This document shows, in pieces, positions 10,505-21,783 of a DNA stretch of 64,000 bases (position 1 is the stretch's first letter; each line of letters starts with the position of its first letter). The position numbers were made by a program, and so were the translations under genes. The notes beneath the pieces are model-generated. The model saw nothing but the letters and a program-made list of their open reading frames with translations, searched no databases and was not told where the DNA came from. Source of the DNA: Macrothele yani (Eukaryota; Arthropoda; Arachnida; Araneae; Macrothelidae); assembly GCA_039090855.1 (NCBI GenBank), contig CM077006.1:50849336-50913335 (forward strand), read 5' to 3'.

Positions 10505-11060
10505 TATTGCCAAAATTGGGGCGAATTTTTCCCGCTAGGAGGCGCAAATCTCTAATCTATTTTTATGAATATCTCTGCTTTTAAAAGCCTGATTTAAATT
10601 CATTGAACGCCGCATGCCATTTACTTTGTAAAACACTGTGCTTGCACTCGAAGGGTTTTTGTAGTTCCCGGTTCTGGCGCTAGATGGTGCCAGTATGTAT
10701 TTCTGTTTGCAGCTATATCTCTGCTTCTAAAAATTATATTTAATTTTTTTCCCTACTGTATGCCATTCGCTACAATAAAGATGGGAAATGTTATCTTTTT
10801 TAAATAATGCACAGTTTACCCGCTAGGGGGCGGAAATGTCAAAACCCCTCCTAGCTATTTCTGCTTGCAAGAGACGTATTTGAAAAATTATTTTTCCTTA
10901 TCATGGCTTTAGCTACGAAGAAAACTTTGCGCATATTTTTTTTTATTTTTCCAATATTCAAAGTTCTTCTGCTAGGGGGCGTAAAGTTATATCACGTTTT
11001 CCTGTATTTCTGTTTTTCCAACTATCAGATTGAAAAATCGCTTTGTCTCTGATATCTTTC
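10505..11060 (+). repeat. old ~145 bp satellite, last block
   Basis: Four diverged units identified by CCGCTAGGAGGCGCAAA (about 10530), GCGCTAGATGG (10675), CCGCTAGGGGGCGGAAA (10817) and TGCTAGGGGGCGTAAAG (10967); spacing 142-150 bp. Same family as 6.1-6.7 kb. Confidence 0.65.
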
Positions 11061-12040
11061 TTCAGCTAAGAAAACTTTTTGTGCCCAACTTAATTTTCGT
11101 AACAGACTTCTCAACAGCTAGTGGGAGAAAGTAACTGTTTCCATTGCTATATGTTTTATCTATAGTAGAAATGCAGTTGTTTTTTTCTGGTGGGTTCCTT
11201 TGATTACGAATAACTTTGAAATATCTAATTCCTTTGGGAAAAGATTCAAAAGATGTGCTCATTACAACCGAATATTCAGCTTCATCTTTCTTGTTTATAA
11301 TTTGTCTCGTAAATTTCAAAGCAGTCGATCGAGATTTTAATTGATACTTTTTTTCGTGTGTTGGTATTTTGCTAACCAAATTACAGCATAAGTACTCCGT
11401 AAATGTTTTAAATAAGCACAATGCAATGTACTTTTTAATGACACTGTTGCAAATTTCTGAGCTCTTGATATGTACTTTAAAATATTCCTTTTTCTTTCCT
11501 TTTTTATCGCTTCCAAAGTCTTATAAAAAATGAATATCTTTTAGGAAATAACTGCAACGCAACGTATTTTTTTAATAGCACGTGTAAATTTGAGCTCAAT
11601 GGACAGAGATTTGTGCAGCTTTTAATCGTGTTTCAAATACAATTATTCGAATACAGCCCGTTCAGGCGTAATCATTTCCTTTGGAGTTTCTTCTTAAGTT
11701 TCCTTTTATTTTTAGTAGGGAAAGATTGGTAGACTTCTATCACAAATTTTCAAGAGGGAGCAATTTTTCAAACTGAAGAATTCTTAATCGGCTGTCGTTA
11801 TTCCTTATTATAATAGTGCACTGAGATAAAATATAAAGTTGTAGTCTTTTCGAACCTTCCACACCTTTTCTCGGTAAATCCCATTCTCGATCTTTGACGA
11901 TGACGATTCCTAATCGGATGTTACCGGAGAAGATGCTCTTCGTACGGAAAGTTTCTGTTGGATTCTCTCTTATCGAACCCCAGTTGTGTTTGTAATGTTT
12001 TTAGTCTTTGAAGTATTTGTTGTTAAGTAGTTTATTACTG
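11061..12040. other. unassigned AT-rich stretch
   Basis: No supported gene. A minus-strand open frame at 11062-11421 starts with a non-ATG codon and has no recognised motif. Confidence 0.4.
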
Positions 12041-12151
12041 TACTTAGCTAACTCGTTGACTATATAATACACTAAGTAACTAATTTGAAATAAATTAGTT
12101 ATTTCAAATTAGTTACTTAGTGTATTATATAGTCAACGAGTTAGCTAAGTA
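12041..12151. repeat. perfect palindrome with 53 bp arms
   Basis: Arms 12041-12093 and 12099-12151 are exact reverse complements separated by ATTAG. Almost no loop. Possibly a MITE or a palindromic rearrangement. Confidence 0.95.
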
Positions 12152-12194
12152 AGGGTGAAAAAGATCCAGCACTTACGTAAACTGAACTTATTTC

Positions 12195-12795
12195 ATTAAC
12201 CCAGCAATGAGAAGCCTGAATTGTCTAGTTCCATTGTTCTAATGCTTGAATTGTCTAGTTTTATTGCTCCAAAGCCTGAATTGTCTGGTTTTACTGTTTT
12301 AATGCCTGAATTGCGTTTGTTTTACTATTCTAATGCCTGATTCGCATAGTTTTGCTGTTTTTAGCGCTGAATTGCCTAGTTTTACTGTTTTAATGTCAAA
12401 GTGCCTAGTTTTACTGTTCTAATGCCTGAATTAACTAGTTTTACTTTTCTAATGTCCAAATCACTTAGTTTTACTGTTTTAATGCCTGAATCACCTAGTT
12501 TTACTGCTCTAATGCCTGAATTGCCTAGTTTTGCTCTTCTAATGTCCAAATGGCCTAGTTTTACTTGACTAAATTGCCTTATTTTACTATTTCAATGTCT
12601 AAAGTACCTATAGTTTTATTGTTTTAATGCCTGAATTGCCTAGTTTATTGTTTTAAAGCATGAATTGCCTAGTTTTACACTTCTAATATCCAAATCGCCT
12701 AGTTTTACTGTTCTAATTCCTACACTGCCTAGTTTTACACTTCTAATATCCAAATCTCCTAGTTTTACTGTTCTAATGACTGAATTGCCTGGTTT
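12195..12795 (+). repeat. 30 bp minisatellite, about 20 copies
   Basis: Consensus near ATGCCTGAATTGCCTAGTTT then TACTGTTCTA. Units diverge at the GAATT/CCAAAT part. Period varies from 28 to 31 bp. Noncoding. Confidence 0.9.
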
Positions 12796-12829
12796 TACGG
12801 TAACATTACATCACATCAGAAAACCTGAA

Positions 12830-12985
12830 ATTTACATCGCCCTGGAGTGGAAATCGTGCCCGTATCTCCCGATTTCTGTCTTCACAGCATGCTATATGTT
12901 ACTGAAAAGTCCTGTGTGCTGCGAGGGATAGCATGCTTGAACGGAAATCGGGAGTACGATTCACACTACAGGGCGATGTAATGTT
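12830..12985. repeat. compact tRNA-like foldback (family B relative)
   Basis: TTACATCGCCCTGGAGTGG on the left is matched by its complement ending GGGCGATGTAA on the right, with CATGCTAT/ATAGCATG in the inner arms. Both arms resemble the 3' part of the family B tRNA-like module seen at 32.8, 44.8 and 50.1 kb, in opposite orientations. Confidence 0.65.
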
Positions 12986-13301
12986 CAAGATTTCTGATTG
13001 CTGGATTAATAATCCTGTTGCTGTTCCGTGTATTAGTGAAGAATATTTCTTCCATATTTCCGTGTGTTTATATTCCACGAAATATAGAGTTTTTCAAGAA
13101 CCAACTATTGTTTTCTTCCCACTCTACATAGAAACACGACATTTGGTTTACAAGTGACCTTGATCCTTGAGAAACGCACGGGAGTAATTTTCCTGATAAG
13201 GCTGATGACTCGTTGTGACATCACCCCACCAGATGGCCGGGTACACTGATTCTGGCCGAAGGCAATCTGCGTGTTTAGCTGTGTCGTTGAAGGTCGCTCA
13301 G

Positions 13302-14290
13302 GATGGCTGTGTATACCGTTGTGGAGCGGGTGTTTATTGTGAAAATTTATTAGATAACAGAGTCTATAAAGTTAATACAACGTGAATTCCTGGAGAAGTT
13401 TGGGGAAGAAAAGCACCAGACAACCGTTACATCGCCAAGTTAGCGAAGAAAATCGAAACCACGGGCAGTGTTTTAAGCCAGTTCAGTTGCGGACGTCTTC
13501 CTTTAGCGGAAGGAAAAATCGAAGAGGTCAAGCACAAGCTGCTGGTATCACCGATGAAATCAATACGATGTTTGTCACAAGAAACTGGGTATTCTGTTTC
13601 TACCTGCCAAAGAGCTGCGAAAAAAGCTTTGCTTCATCCGTACCGTGTGACAGCTGTGCGAGAGTTGCAAGAACCGTATCTTGAAAAGCGTGTGTCTTAT
13701 TGTCACTGATTCCTGGCATTTTTACTCGTAATTCCGAACATTTTGAATTTCATATGGTTCACTGACAAAGCATGGTTTCGTTTGGACGGGTATGTCAATT
13801 CCCAAAACTCCCGCATCTGGGCTACAGCTAATCCCCAAGAATTACACGAAACCCCATTAGGTACTCTGCAAATGTCGGTGTTTGGTGCGCTGTGTCCCGA
13901 ACCAGAATAATTGGACCTATTTTCTTAAGGAGCATAATAAACTCGGCGTCATATGTGAACATTTTCAGACAATTTGTGGACCAATTAACTGACATCGATT
14001 TGACATCGGGGTACTTTCAACAAGATGGAGCAACATTCCACACGACTAGTGTGAGCATGAGTGAAATTTCCTCTTCGGTGACCCAGTGATCTCCAAAGGA
14101 CTGTAGTCACCTTGTTCACCCGATTTCACTCCTCCCGATTTTTTCTTATGGGCATATTTGAAATCTCGTGTTTACAGCAATAAGCCTCACACGTTAGAAG
14201 ACTTAGAAAGCGACATCAGTGCAGCAATCCGGACTACTGATGAGGACATGCTGCGGAGGAGCTTCGATAATATGCAGCATCGCGTTTGAG
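13302..14290 (+). pseudogene. mariner-like transposase, heavily decayed
   Basis: Begins MAVYTVVERVFIV and continues through REFLEKFGEEKHQ to RTRIIGPIF, FQQDGATFHTTSVSM (second catalytic Asp), a frame change, SPDFTPPDFFLWAYLKSRVYSNKPHTLEDLESDISAAI. This order is typical of a Tc1/mariner-superfamily family common in arthropods. Several stops and frameshifts. About 37 codons separate the last two catalytic Asp residues, allowing for the frameshift. The right end may be near 14453 (CACCCTGTA). I did not find a matching left terminal repeat. Confidence 0.8.
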
Positions 14291-14597
14291 TGTGTTTGGA
14301 TGTCGGTGGAGGATGTTTCCAGCCTTTATTGTGAATGGTGCTGCATTCCTATGAGCTACGGTGCGTTGTAAATCACATGTAATGCTTCTAAGTACAGTGC
14401 GTTGCGAAAGGTGACTTATTCCTTGAGTGGACTACCTAGTGAAACACCCTGTAATAACGAACAGGAAGTTGCAGTCACTAATCCCCTTAACTGACAATTA
14501 TTAGGTTGTAATTCATCACATGGCATTTAACAGCAAACTGATATATTTTTCACAAACATAGAAATCTCCACCTCTATTTAGTACACGTGATTCACAC

Positions 14598-14631
14598 TTC
14601 TCTCTCTCTCTCTCTCTCACACACGCGCGCA
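14598..14631. repeat. (TC)n/(AC)n microsatellite
   Basis: Simple TC run followed by CA/CG repeats. The flanking 14.45-14.92 kb holds no recognised gene. Confidence 0.9.
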
Positions 14632-14925
14632 CATTATTCATCTCTCCACACTCAACACTCTCATCTTAGGTATTTACTTACATTTGACTCACTGTCTTTA
14701 GTAAGAAAAGCTTTAATCGAGAAGTAGCAAAATTTACGTAAGAGACAGAAACTCAAAAGGGAGGTTAAATTAGAGGTATAAACTGCATGTCAAAAGGTTC
14801 ATTAAGTCACCTCATCTGCTTTTCTGATAAACAAAAAGCAAATTCTGAAAATTCGTAAAAGACCAAACCCATGTTTGATTCCATAGGAAACTGTACGACT
14901 GTAGTTGTTGCACAATGTCATAGCG

Positions 14926-15440
14926 TGTGACGTATATTCTGTTTTAACTTTCATTTTTAGTTCGTTTTCCTACTTAAATTTGAGTTTGTTCGCTTTTGCA
15001 CTTTCCAAACTTAACGTGATATTTTCTCTCTCACATGAATGGAGGTTGGCAACTCCATGAGGTCAGTACATAAGTGACGTATCTATGTGATAAGAACAAG
15101 ACGAGATATATAATGGCTACGCAGTAGCTGTGAGAGGGGGATTGTGAATGTGAATGTTAATACTCCTTTTGGATACGAGACAGCTTAATTGCCCTTAAAG
15201 TATTGTTGAAGGCAACGTGTTCTACTTTAATGACAGTTTTGTGTTTCGAAGTCAAGTATTATTGTGGATATTAACTCAAGTCCCAGTGTTGTGTTTCATA
15301 GTTAACGGTTATTGTGGATATTAACCTAAGTTTCGTTGATCACCTTGTTGAAGCGCAAATGATCAAGTGACTATTGACTGCAATAAAGGATTAGATGAAA
15401 GTAACAACTCATTGAACTTTATTTGAGTGGCTCGTATTTC
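14926..15440 (+). mobile_element. LTR-like sequence, probable solo LTR (copy 2)
   Basis: Begins TGTGACGTATATTCT like the copies at 8635 and 24383 (minus). Shares CTTAACGTGATAT with the 24 kb copy. A TATA box (GATATATAATGG) lies at 15105-15116 and AATAAA at 15382-15387. End position uncertain and no internal genes nearby. Confidence 0.5.
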
Positions 15441-16480
15441 ACTGTAGGTGAAGCTTTTGATCTATAATTATGTAGTGCTTCAGCAAGTAAGCTACACACG
15501 AACGCTACAAGCGCTATATAGGTCAGTCCGAATAATAACATTTAAGAATTTCGATTCGTTAAACGCAGGTTTTATTAGTTTTTTGTAGGTTCTACAAAGT
15601 GCTACGCCAATAGAAAAGGTTTCGCCGAAACGAGTGAACTTGTACCATGGTATTAGAACTAAGTTTTTTTTTTTTTGGAATTCTTAAAGAGTTAGTTTAG
15701 CAAAGGGATCGAGCTACTTCGCAGGCGTGATCATCTTTTACCCCTTAACCGCAGTTTTTCAGCTTCCTAGACTATCGTCGAACCTCTACGCATACCTCGG
15801 ACAATCTCCCCTGCCAGTTATTTCTCCGTCTCACTATTTCCCTTCTGTCCGAAGCATTACACTCTTCACAAGTTCAACTCGTAATACGTTGCTCCTCCAA
15901 CTCCGTGTAATCACATACTCTCACTCTTTATACCCATCGCCTCTGTGTTCTCACGAAATTAAAAAAAGTAGCCGATGCTAGAGTCCACAGTCTCTCTCCC
16001 CTCAAAGTAATGTTGTTTCCTTCCTGGAGCGATTGTCCTGTCGTAAACTCGAGACCCTAGTCCGTGCTAGAACACTCTTTCTTGGTGTAAGCTATCCGCG
16101 AATGAAGTTCAACTGATAACCATAAAGAGCGGTGCCAGGTGCACTGAAAAAAATTCGACTACAAAGGATCCTGTTAAATGTTAAGGCCAAGAAAGCGACG
16201 CAGTTACGCCATTAGAAACAAAGAAGATTCTTTACATGTCGTCGACTTCCATATACAAAACTTTAGCAAAATAATTAAAATTAACTATCACACCATGACG
16301 TTTAAGTTATTGCTTGCACTACTTACGGCTTTTTTTGCTGCTTCTGTTCTTTTCACTTCTTTTTTCAGTAACAAAAGCATTTACTGAACAAATGGAAAGC
16401 ATCCAAACAGAAAGCCACAGAGGTAGGGATTTCTGTAAGAACAGCTGATCCCTACCTCTGTGTAAATTGTTAGATCATCC
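15441..16480. other. unassigned stretch with a 15 bp hairpin
   Basis: Hairpin arms CACAGAGGTAGGGAT at 16416-16430 and its exact complement at 16448-16462. A short frame at about 16295-16387 encodes MTFKLLLALLTAFFAASVLF plus a few residues, which looks like a signal peptide but is too short and unsupported to call a gene. Confidence 0.35.
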
Positions 16481-16491
16481 AACTCAGCGGT

Positions 16492-16723
16492 GCCGCCCCG
16501 GTGGCGCGGTGGTCTAAGCGATGGCCTCTGGTCATTCATCCGAAAGGGGTCCGGGTTCAGATCCCGGTGAGGCATGGATGTTGTGTTTGTCTAACGGCAC
16601 TGGCTCTCTCCCTTCTATGGGACCAGTGACTCTAAATTAGGGACGAGCGACTGCTTGTAGCCCATTGAGTTGCTCACGATGGTCGTTAAACCTCTAATAA
16701 AATAATAATAATAATAAATAAAT
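16492..16723 (+). mobile_element. tRNA-derived SINE, family A
   Basis: Head GCCGCCCCGGTGGCGCGGTG with A-box-like GGTGGCGCGGTGGTCTAAGC and B-box GGGTTCAGATCCC, a body with CTAAATTAGGGACGAGCGAC and AGCCCATTGAGTTGCTCACG, and an (AAT)n tail. Flanked by AACTCAGCGGT / AACTCAGTGGT, an 11 bp target duplication with one mismatch. One of at least seven copies in the window, on both strands. Confidence 0.9.
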
Positions 16724-16954
16724 AACTCAGTGGTCGCTAGACTTTATGTTAGTAAGTGCGCATGTCAGTTTTCTGAACTTCCTTCTTGGTGCAGTTACAA
16801 GAAACGAAATATATAGATACTTGCTGTATTACTTTATACTGTTTATACACTATTTTTTATTAATTAAAAATATTATTTCTCCTTGTAACAAGTTAATGAT
16901 AGATATTTATTCAAATCAATTCCTAAAAGAATTCTTTGAAATTCTAACAATGGT

Positions 16955-18164
16955 CAGAGCCGTAACTAGGCGTTTCTACGCCCGGGGCAACCACGAAATA
17001 TTGCGGCCCCCATCTTCATTTCCTCGCTTAAGTCAATATGTTACCAATTTAACAGTTCTCTCTCTCTCTCTCTTTCAAATCAAAATTGACGTCATATCAA
17101 TCTCAAATCACATTGACGTCACATCAAACTCAAATCACATTGACGTCATATCAAAATCGTTCTGCCAAATCAAAATTGACGTCATATCAAAATCGTTCTC
17201 TCAAATCAAAATTGACGTCATATCAAAATCGTTCTCTCAAATCAAAATTGACGTCATATCAAGATCGTTCTCTCAAATCAAAATTGACGTCATATCAAGA
17301 TCGTTCTCTCAAATCAAAATTGACGTCATATCAAACTCAAATCAAAATTGACGTCATATCAAACTCAAATCAAATTGACGTCATATCAAATTCAAATCAA
17401 ATTGACGTCATGTCAAAATCGTTCTGCCAAATCAAAATTGATGTCATATCAAACATTATCTCTCATATATTTCTCAAATTGACGTCTCTTTCTCTCTAAT
17501 CAAAACTGACGTCATATCAAAATCCTTCTCTCAAATCAAAATTGACGTCATATCAAACTCAAATCGAATTGAGGTCATATCAAACTCGTTCTCTCAAATC
17601 AAACTGGACGTCATATCAAATTCAAATCAAATTGACGTCATGTTAAACAACTTTTGCTAAATGCTTCGGAGTTCAGATCTTCGGTACCACATCAAACGAA
17701 CCTAATGAAACTAGCAGTCGAGGCTCAAAGCGATGACAATTATCGAATAGCCCTCAGAGAATCTTCAGCAATGTGAACGACATCCTTATCTTGCAACGTA
17801 CCCAACTAAAGAAAACACGCAGGCTGCATTGTTGTCGACGAAGGCCGTAGTTCTTCTTTAGTTGAAAGGGCTATACAACTGCAACTTCATTCCTTAATGT
17901 AAGGAATTAACATTGCCTAAATATTTTGAAAAAGAAATGCGGATTTTACGATGTAAAGGCTACCGAAACTGGTGAACCATACTATGAGCAATTTCTGTAA
18001 ATGCATAAATGACAAAGTATGGTGCCAAAAAAAAAAAAAATATATACTAGAAACTGGTTCAAAAGTTTGAATTTTTATCAGATTGAAAGCAGTTATTTTT
18101 GCGCCCTATCTTGAGTTGCGCCCGGAGCAGCCGCCGCGCTTGACCCGCCCTAGTTACGCCTCTG
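16955..18164. mobile_element. hAT-like non-autonomous element holding the CRE array
   Basis: Left end CAGAGCCGTAACTAGG at 16955; right end CCTAGTTACGCCTCTG ending 18164. Flanks CAATGGTC (16948-16955) and CAACGGTC (18165-18172) form an 8 bp duplication with one mismatch, sharing the first C. Both sub-terminal parts carry GCGCCCGGRGCA-like words. No transposase seen. Confidence 0.7.
17075..17645. repeat. tandem array with 14 perfect TGACGTCA motifs
   Basis: Units of about 36 bp, AAATCAAAATTGACGTCATA plus TCAAAATCGTTCTCTC, mixed with shorter ~25 bp versions. I count 14 exact TGACGTCA palindromes and four one-base variants. TGACGTCA is the full CREB/ATF binding consensus. Open frames across it follow the repeat. 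Confidence 0.9.
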
Positions 18165-18489
18165 CAACGGTCGCAGTCTTCAAACAATTTTCAACATAAG
18201 ATTCGCATATGTTATTCTGTCTCGTTTTGATTGCCATTAATATTTTTTAAATTTCTTTCTATTATTGTTATTACTATTGCTTAAAAGAAGGTTTTGTGTC
18301 TCGTTAGATGCTTCAATTTCTTTGAATGATTTTCTTCTGCTCTTTCATACGAGAATTTCACTGATATCCATTCTTCATATGTCATCATTGTCAACCATTG
18401 TCAATCCACTGCTGGACGAAGGTCTCCCCAAGTTTCCTCCACAACGGTCTGTCTTGTGCCAGTCTCCTCCATGTCACTCCCGCATATTT

Positions 18490-19062
18490 TCAAATTTCAT
18501 CCACCCATCTCCCATGTGGTCTTCTTCTGGGTCTTTTCCTGTCCCTTGGAATCCAATCTAAAATTTCGGCTGTCCATCGATGGTCTGTCCTTCTGGCAAT
18601 ATGTCCAGCCCACTGCCATTTCAGGGATTTAACTCTGATCATGATGTCTTCCACTCTTGTCATTTTTCGGATCCACGAGTTCCTCTTCTTATCTCTCCTG
18701 GTTATACCAAGCATGCATCCACGAGTTCCTCTTCTTATCTCTCCTGGTTATACTCTCCATGGTTCTTTGAGTTCTCTGCAGCCTTTGTATGTCTCTTTTA
18801 GTAAGGTCCACGTCTCTGCACCATACGTAAGCACTGGAAGGATGCATTGATCAAACACTTTTCTTTTAAGACATAATGGCATATTGCTCTTGAAAATTAT
18901 GCTGTTTCTTCCAAAAGCTCTCCAGGCAAGTTTTGTACGCCGATTAATTTCTTCGTCAATGTGACCCTCACTTGATATCTGCTGTCCAAAATAAACGTAC
19001 GTGTCTGTTATCTCCAGCTTTTCTCTCATCAATCGATAAATCTTCATTCCTTGTAAAAGCAT
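18490..19062 (-). pseudogene. RTE C-terminal region, broken
   Basis: KLEITDTYVYFGQQISSEG, KLAWRAFGRNS, LTYGAETWTL (18748-19062), then MLGITRRDKKRNSWIRKMTR and KSLKWQWAGHIARR...RRPHGRWVDEI (18490-18714). A short duplication around 18690-18750 repeats CCACGAGTTCCTCTTCTTAT. This is the region downstream of the polymerase fingers and thumb in RTE proteins. Confidence 0.85.
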
Positions 19063-19169
19063 TTTACATCACTTTTGTCTTCTGAAAGTTCATTTTTAAT
19101 CCCACTTCTTTACTCTTGTCAGCAAGTTCCTAGATCATACTTTGCAGCTCTGATGGGGTAGTTGCAAAA

Positions 19170-20433
19170 ATGAGTACGTCATCAGCAAAACGAAGGTGGG
19201 TTAGTTAATCTCCATTAATCTATATCCCTTTGTTTTCCCAGTTCAGTGATTGAAAGACATTTTCCAATGTGGCATTAAAGAGCTTCAGAGATATGGTGTC
19301 ACCTTGTCTCACTCCCTTTCCAATTTTTATGCGTGTTGTATTTTCAAACAGCCGAATCTTTGCACTTGCATTTTCATAGATGTTATTAATAATATTAATG
19401 TATGCATCTTCAATACCGCAGGATTTCAGAGCCATTGTAACTGCTGATGGTTACACCGAATCAAAGGCTTTTTCATAATCGATAAAAGCCATGCACAATG
19501 GAAGTTCATATTCCCTCGCTCTTTTAATTAGTTCTCTCAGTACGTGGATATGATCTATTGTGCTGTAGCCACTCCTGAATCCAGCTTGTTCTCTCGGTTG
19601 AGCCATGTCCAGTGTTACCTTCAAGCGGTGTGAAAGAACTTTAGTGAAGATTTTATAAACCACTGATAGGAATCTGATAGGTCTGTAGTTCCTGAGATCC
19701 TCTATGTCACCTTTTTTATGTAGCAGGATCATTGTAGCATTGTTCCAATCCTCAGGAATCTTCCCTTCATTAAGGCATCGAGTGAAAATTTGGGCGAGTA
19801 CTGTTTCGATTTCTCCACTTGCTTCTTGTATGATGTCTACAGTAATTCCATCTTCTCCTGGAGCTTTCCCGTGCTTCATGTTCTTGATTGCATGTGCAAC
19901 TTCTGCTGGAAGGACTGGAAGAACTCTGGTACTGGTACCTTTTATGATGTCTGGAGTACATGTATCATCCCTTTCATATAATTTGGAGTAGAAATCTTTC
20001 ACTCTTGTCAAAATTTCGCCTCTATTTCTTGTTACAGAACCATCTTCTTTTCTCAGTGCCATAATCTGTTTTCTTCCCTTACTGAGATGTCCCATTGCTA
20101 TCTTTAGTCTTTGGTTGTTTTCAATTGCTTTCCTCACTAGTTCACAGTTGAATTTCCTTACTCTTCAGCGATACTTTTTCGTACTGTCTTGCATAGCTCT
20201 ATATATTCCACTTTGGAAGTCACATCTTCTTTAGTTGTCCACATCTCTCTTCTTTTTTGCATCAACATTTTGGTTTTTCCTGATAATTTGTTCACCTGCA
20301 ACTTGTTCTTAGACCCAGCTAATTTTGTTCCTGTTTCCATAAGAGCTCTGGTTACTTTTCTATTAACTTCAGAAATATCCACTTCTTCCGATGTTAGGCC
20401 TTCTAAAGCAGAGAATCTGTTCTTCAGTTCCAA
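19170..20433 (-). pseudogene. RTE reverse transcriptase domain, broken
   Basis: A 228-codon open piece (19451-20137) holds KAPGEDGITVDII, EDWNNATMILLHKKGD, LRNYRPIRFLSVVYKIF, GFRSGYSTIDHI and MAFIDYEKAFDSV (motif A Asp). A TAA stop follows where the copy at 43.2 kb reads KPSAV, so a single nonsense change is likely. GVRQGD lies at about 19310-19330 and LRFADD (catalytic pair) at about 19176-19196. SPKLFN of the other copy reads SLKLFN here. Confidence 0.9.
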
Positions 20434-20443
20434 CTTGAAGGTA

Positions 20444-21309
20444 TTATCGGTGTTTTTTAAGGTTGGTTATGTCAATACATTTTGTTTGTCTTATGAGCTT
20501 ACCACGTTCAAGTTTAGTGTTGAGGTGCATCTTACATCTCACCAATCTATGGTCACTACCTGTGTTGAACTTGTTTAGCACACTGCAGTCTTCTATGACG
20601 AATTTTTTGTTACACATAATAAAATCAATTTCAGTTGTCGTCCCATTTGGATGTCTCCATGTCCATTTCCTGTGTGGCTTTTTCTTGAAAAAGGAGTTCA
20701 AGATGAAAAACTATTCTGCCTCTGCAAACTCAACGAGAGTATTTCCACGCTGGTTTCTGTTGCCGTGACTGAATTTACCTACTGAAGTTTCATTCTGTTG
20801 CCGTTGCCCAATTTTTTCATTGAAATCTCCCATAATTATCTTCAAATGTTGCTTACCTTTATTATTTAGATGACGAATTTCCTCATAAAATTCTTCAATT
20901 TCTTCTTCCAGGATGACTTGTGATAGGTGCATAAGTTTGAATAATCTGAGCCTGGTATCTTCTCGAGAGTTGGATAACGAGTCGTGCAGCTCTGTCAGAG
21001 GAACGTTCAACTTCTACCACTTTATCCTTCAGTTTCTTGTTTATTATAAATCCAACACCACTAGTTCTGCCAGTATCTGTCCCACGATAGTAGAAGAGAT
21101 GTCCACTTTTCAGTTCAATGAGATCTTCTCCTTTTCTCCTTTACCTCACTTAGCCCGACGATGTCCCACTTGATCCTTTGTAGTTCCTCTTCCAATTCAA
21201 GAAGCCTTGAATCAGAAGATAGGGAGCGTCCATTATACGTAGCCAAGGTCAGCATCAGATGGCAGCCTAGTCCGGTCCTCCGGGGATTCTTAGCACCCTC
21301 TGCCTTCAT
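20444..21309 (-). pseudogene. RTE endonuclease domain, broken
   Basis: Minus-strand pieces in order: LATYNGRSLSSDSRLLELEE and DIVGLSEVK (N-terminal sheet with catalytic Glu), EEFYEEIRHLNNKGKQHLKI then MGDFNEKIG (GDFN motif), EIDFIMCNKK and GSDHRLV (SDH motif with the catalytic His). This is the AP-endonuclease fold that nicks target DNA to prime reverse transcription. Frameshifts separate the pieces near 21110, 21010 and 20705. Confidence 0.85.
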
Positions 21310-21600
21310 GTCGCACTGGCCGCTGCCTTGACCAGGTACATTCCAGCTGCCGGAGACTGAGAGCCAAGATTTAAGTTGTAGAGTAATTTTGGAGTTGTTT
21401 GGCCATAACTCACCACGCTGGCCAAACGGGTTCGTGAGTGTGGGATAGCATTTCCTCTAATCCCGATGGTATAGTTATACCGCTATTGGCGGTCGTTAGA
21501 GCCCCTTTAGGGTGAAAGGATGCACCACGAGAAGGCGGAATTGACATTTGTCAAGCAGAGGCTGTGATGTTACGCATCACCTGACCTTACATCCCTCTTC

Positions 21601-21783
21601 GTATATACTTACATCCTTCTTAATATATACCTTGCATCCCTCTTCATATATACAGTGCTCGAAATGGGCCAATATAGTCATACCGGCAGTTCTTTTTTCC
21701 TAGTGTTTCATACCGGCACTAATTTTAGTAGTGGGAATGCAGAAATGATTTCCCCGACTTACGAGCGCGCATGCTTAAATATA
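21601..21783. other. short spacer
   Basis: Loosely repeated TTCATATATAC words at about 21595-21655. No gene. Confidence 0.4.

Larger units (their letters stand above)
18370..21600 (-). mobile_element. nearly complete RTE-type LINE
   Basis: Read leftward from about 21600: a 5' leader, an AP-type endonuclease, a reverse transcriptase and a C-terminal region ending AGHIARR...RRPHGRW, then a GTTGACAATGATGACA-type 3' end near 18375. The single-polyprotein order and the KW.WAGHIARR tail are typical of the RTE clade. The frame is interrupted several times, so the copy is probably dead. Relatives: 23.3 kb, 25.4-26.4 kb, 33.5 kb, 42.8 kb and 42.9-44.3 kb. Confidence 0.85.

Noticed and set aside
11062..11421. 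A 119-codon minus-strand frame
   Set aside because: It starts at a TTG codon, has no recognised motif and sits in AT-rich DNA.
15441..16160. Host exon in the C/T-rich frame at 15727-15981
   Set aside because: No splice-site pair, domain or codon pattern supports it.
16295..16387. Possible secreted peptide starting MTFKLLLALLTAFFAAS
   Set aside because: Only about 30 codons, no mature domain, no second exon found; a hydrophobic stretch alone is weak evidence.
16746..17499. Two long repetitive frames (201 and 137 codons)
   Set aside because: They run through the TGACGTCA array and continue into unrelated flank; no protein-like composition.
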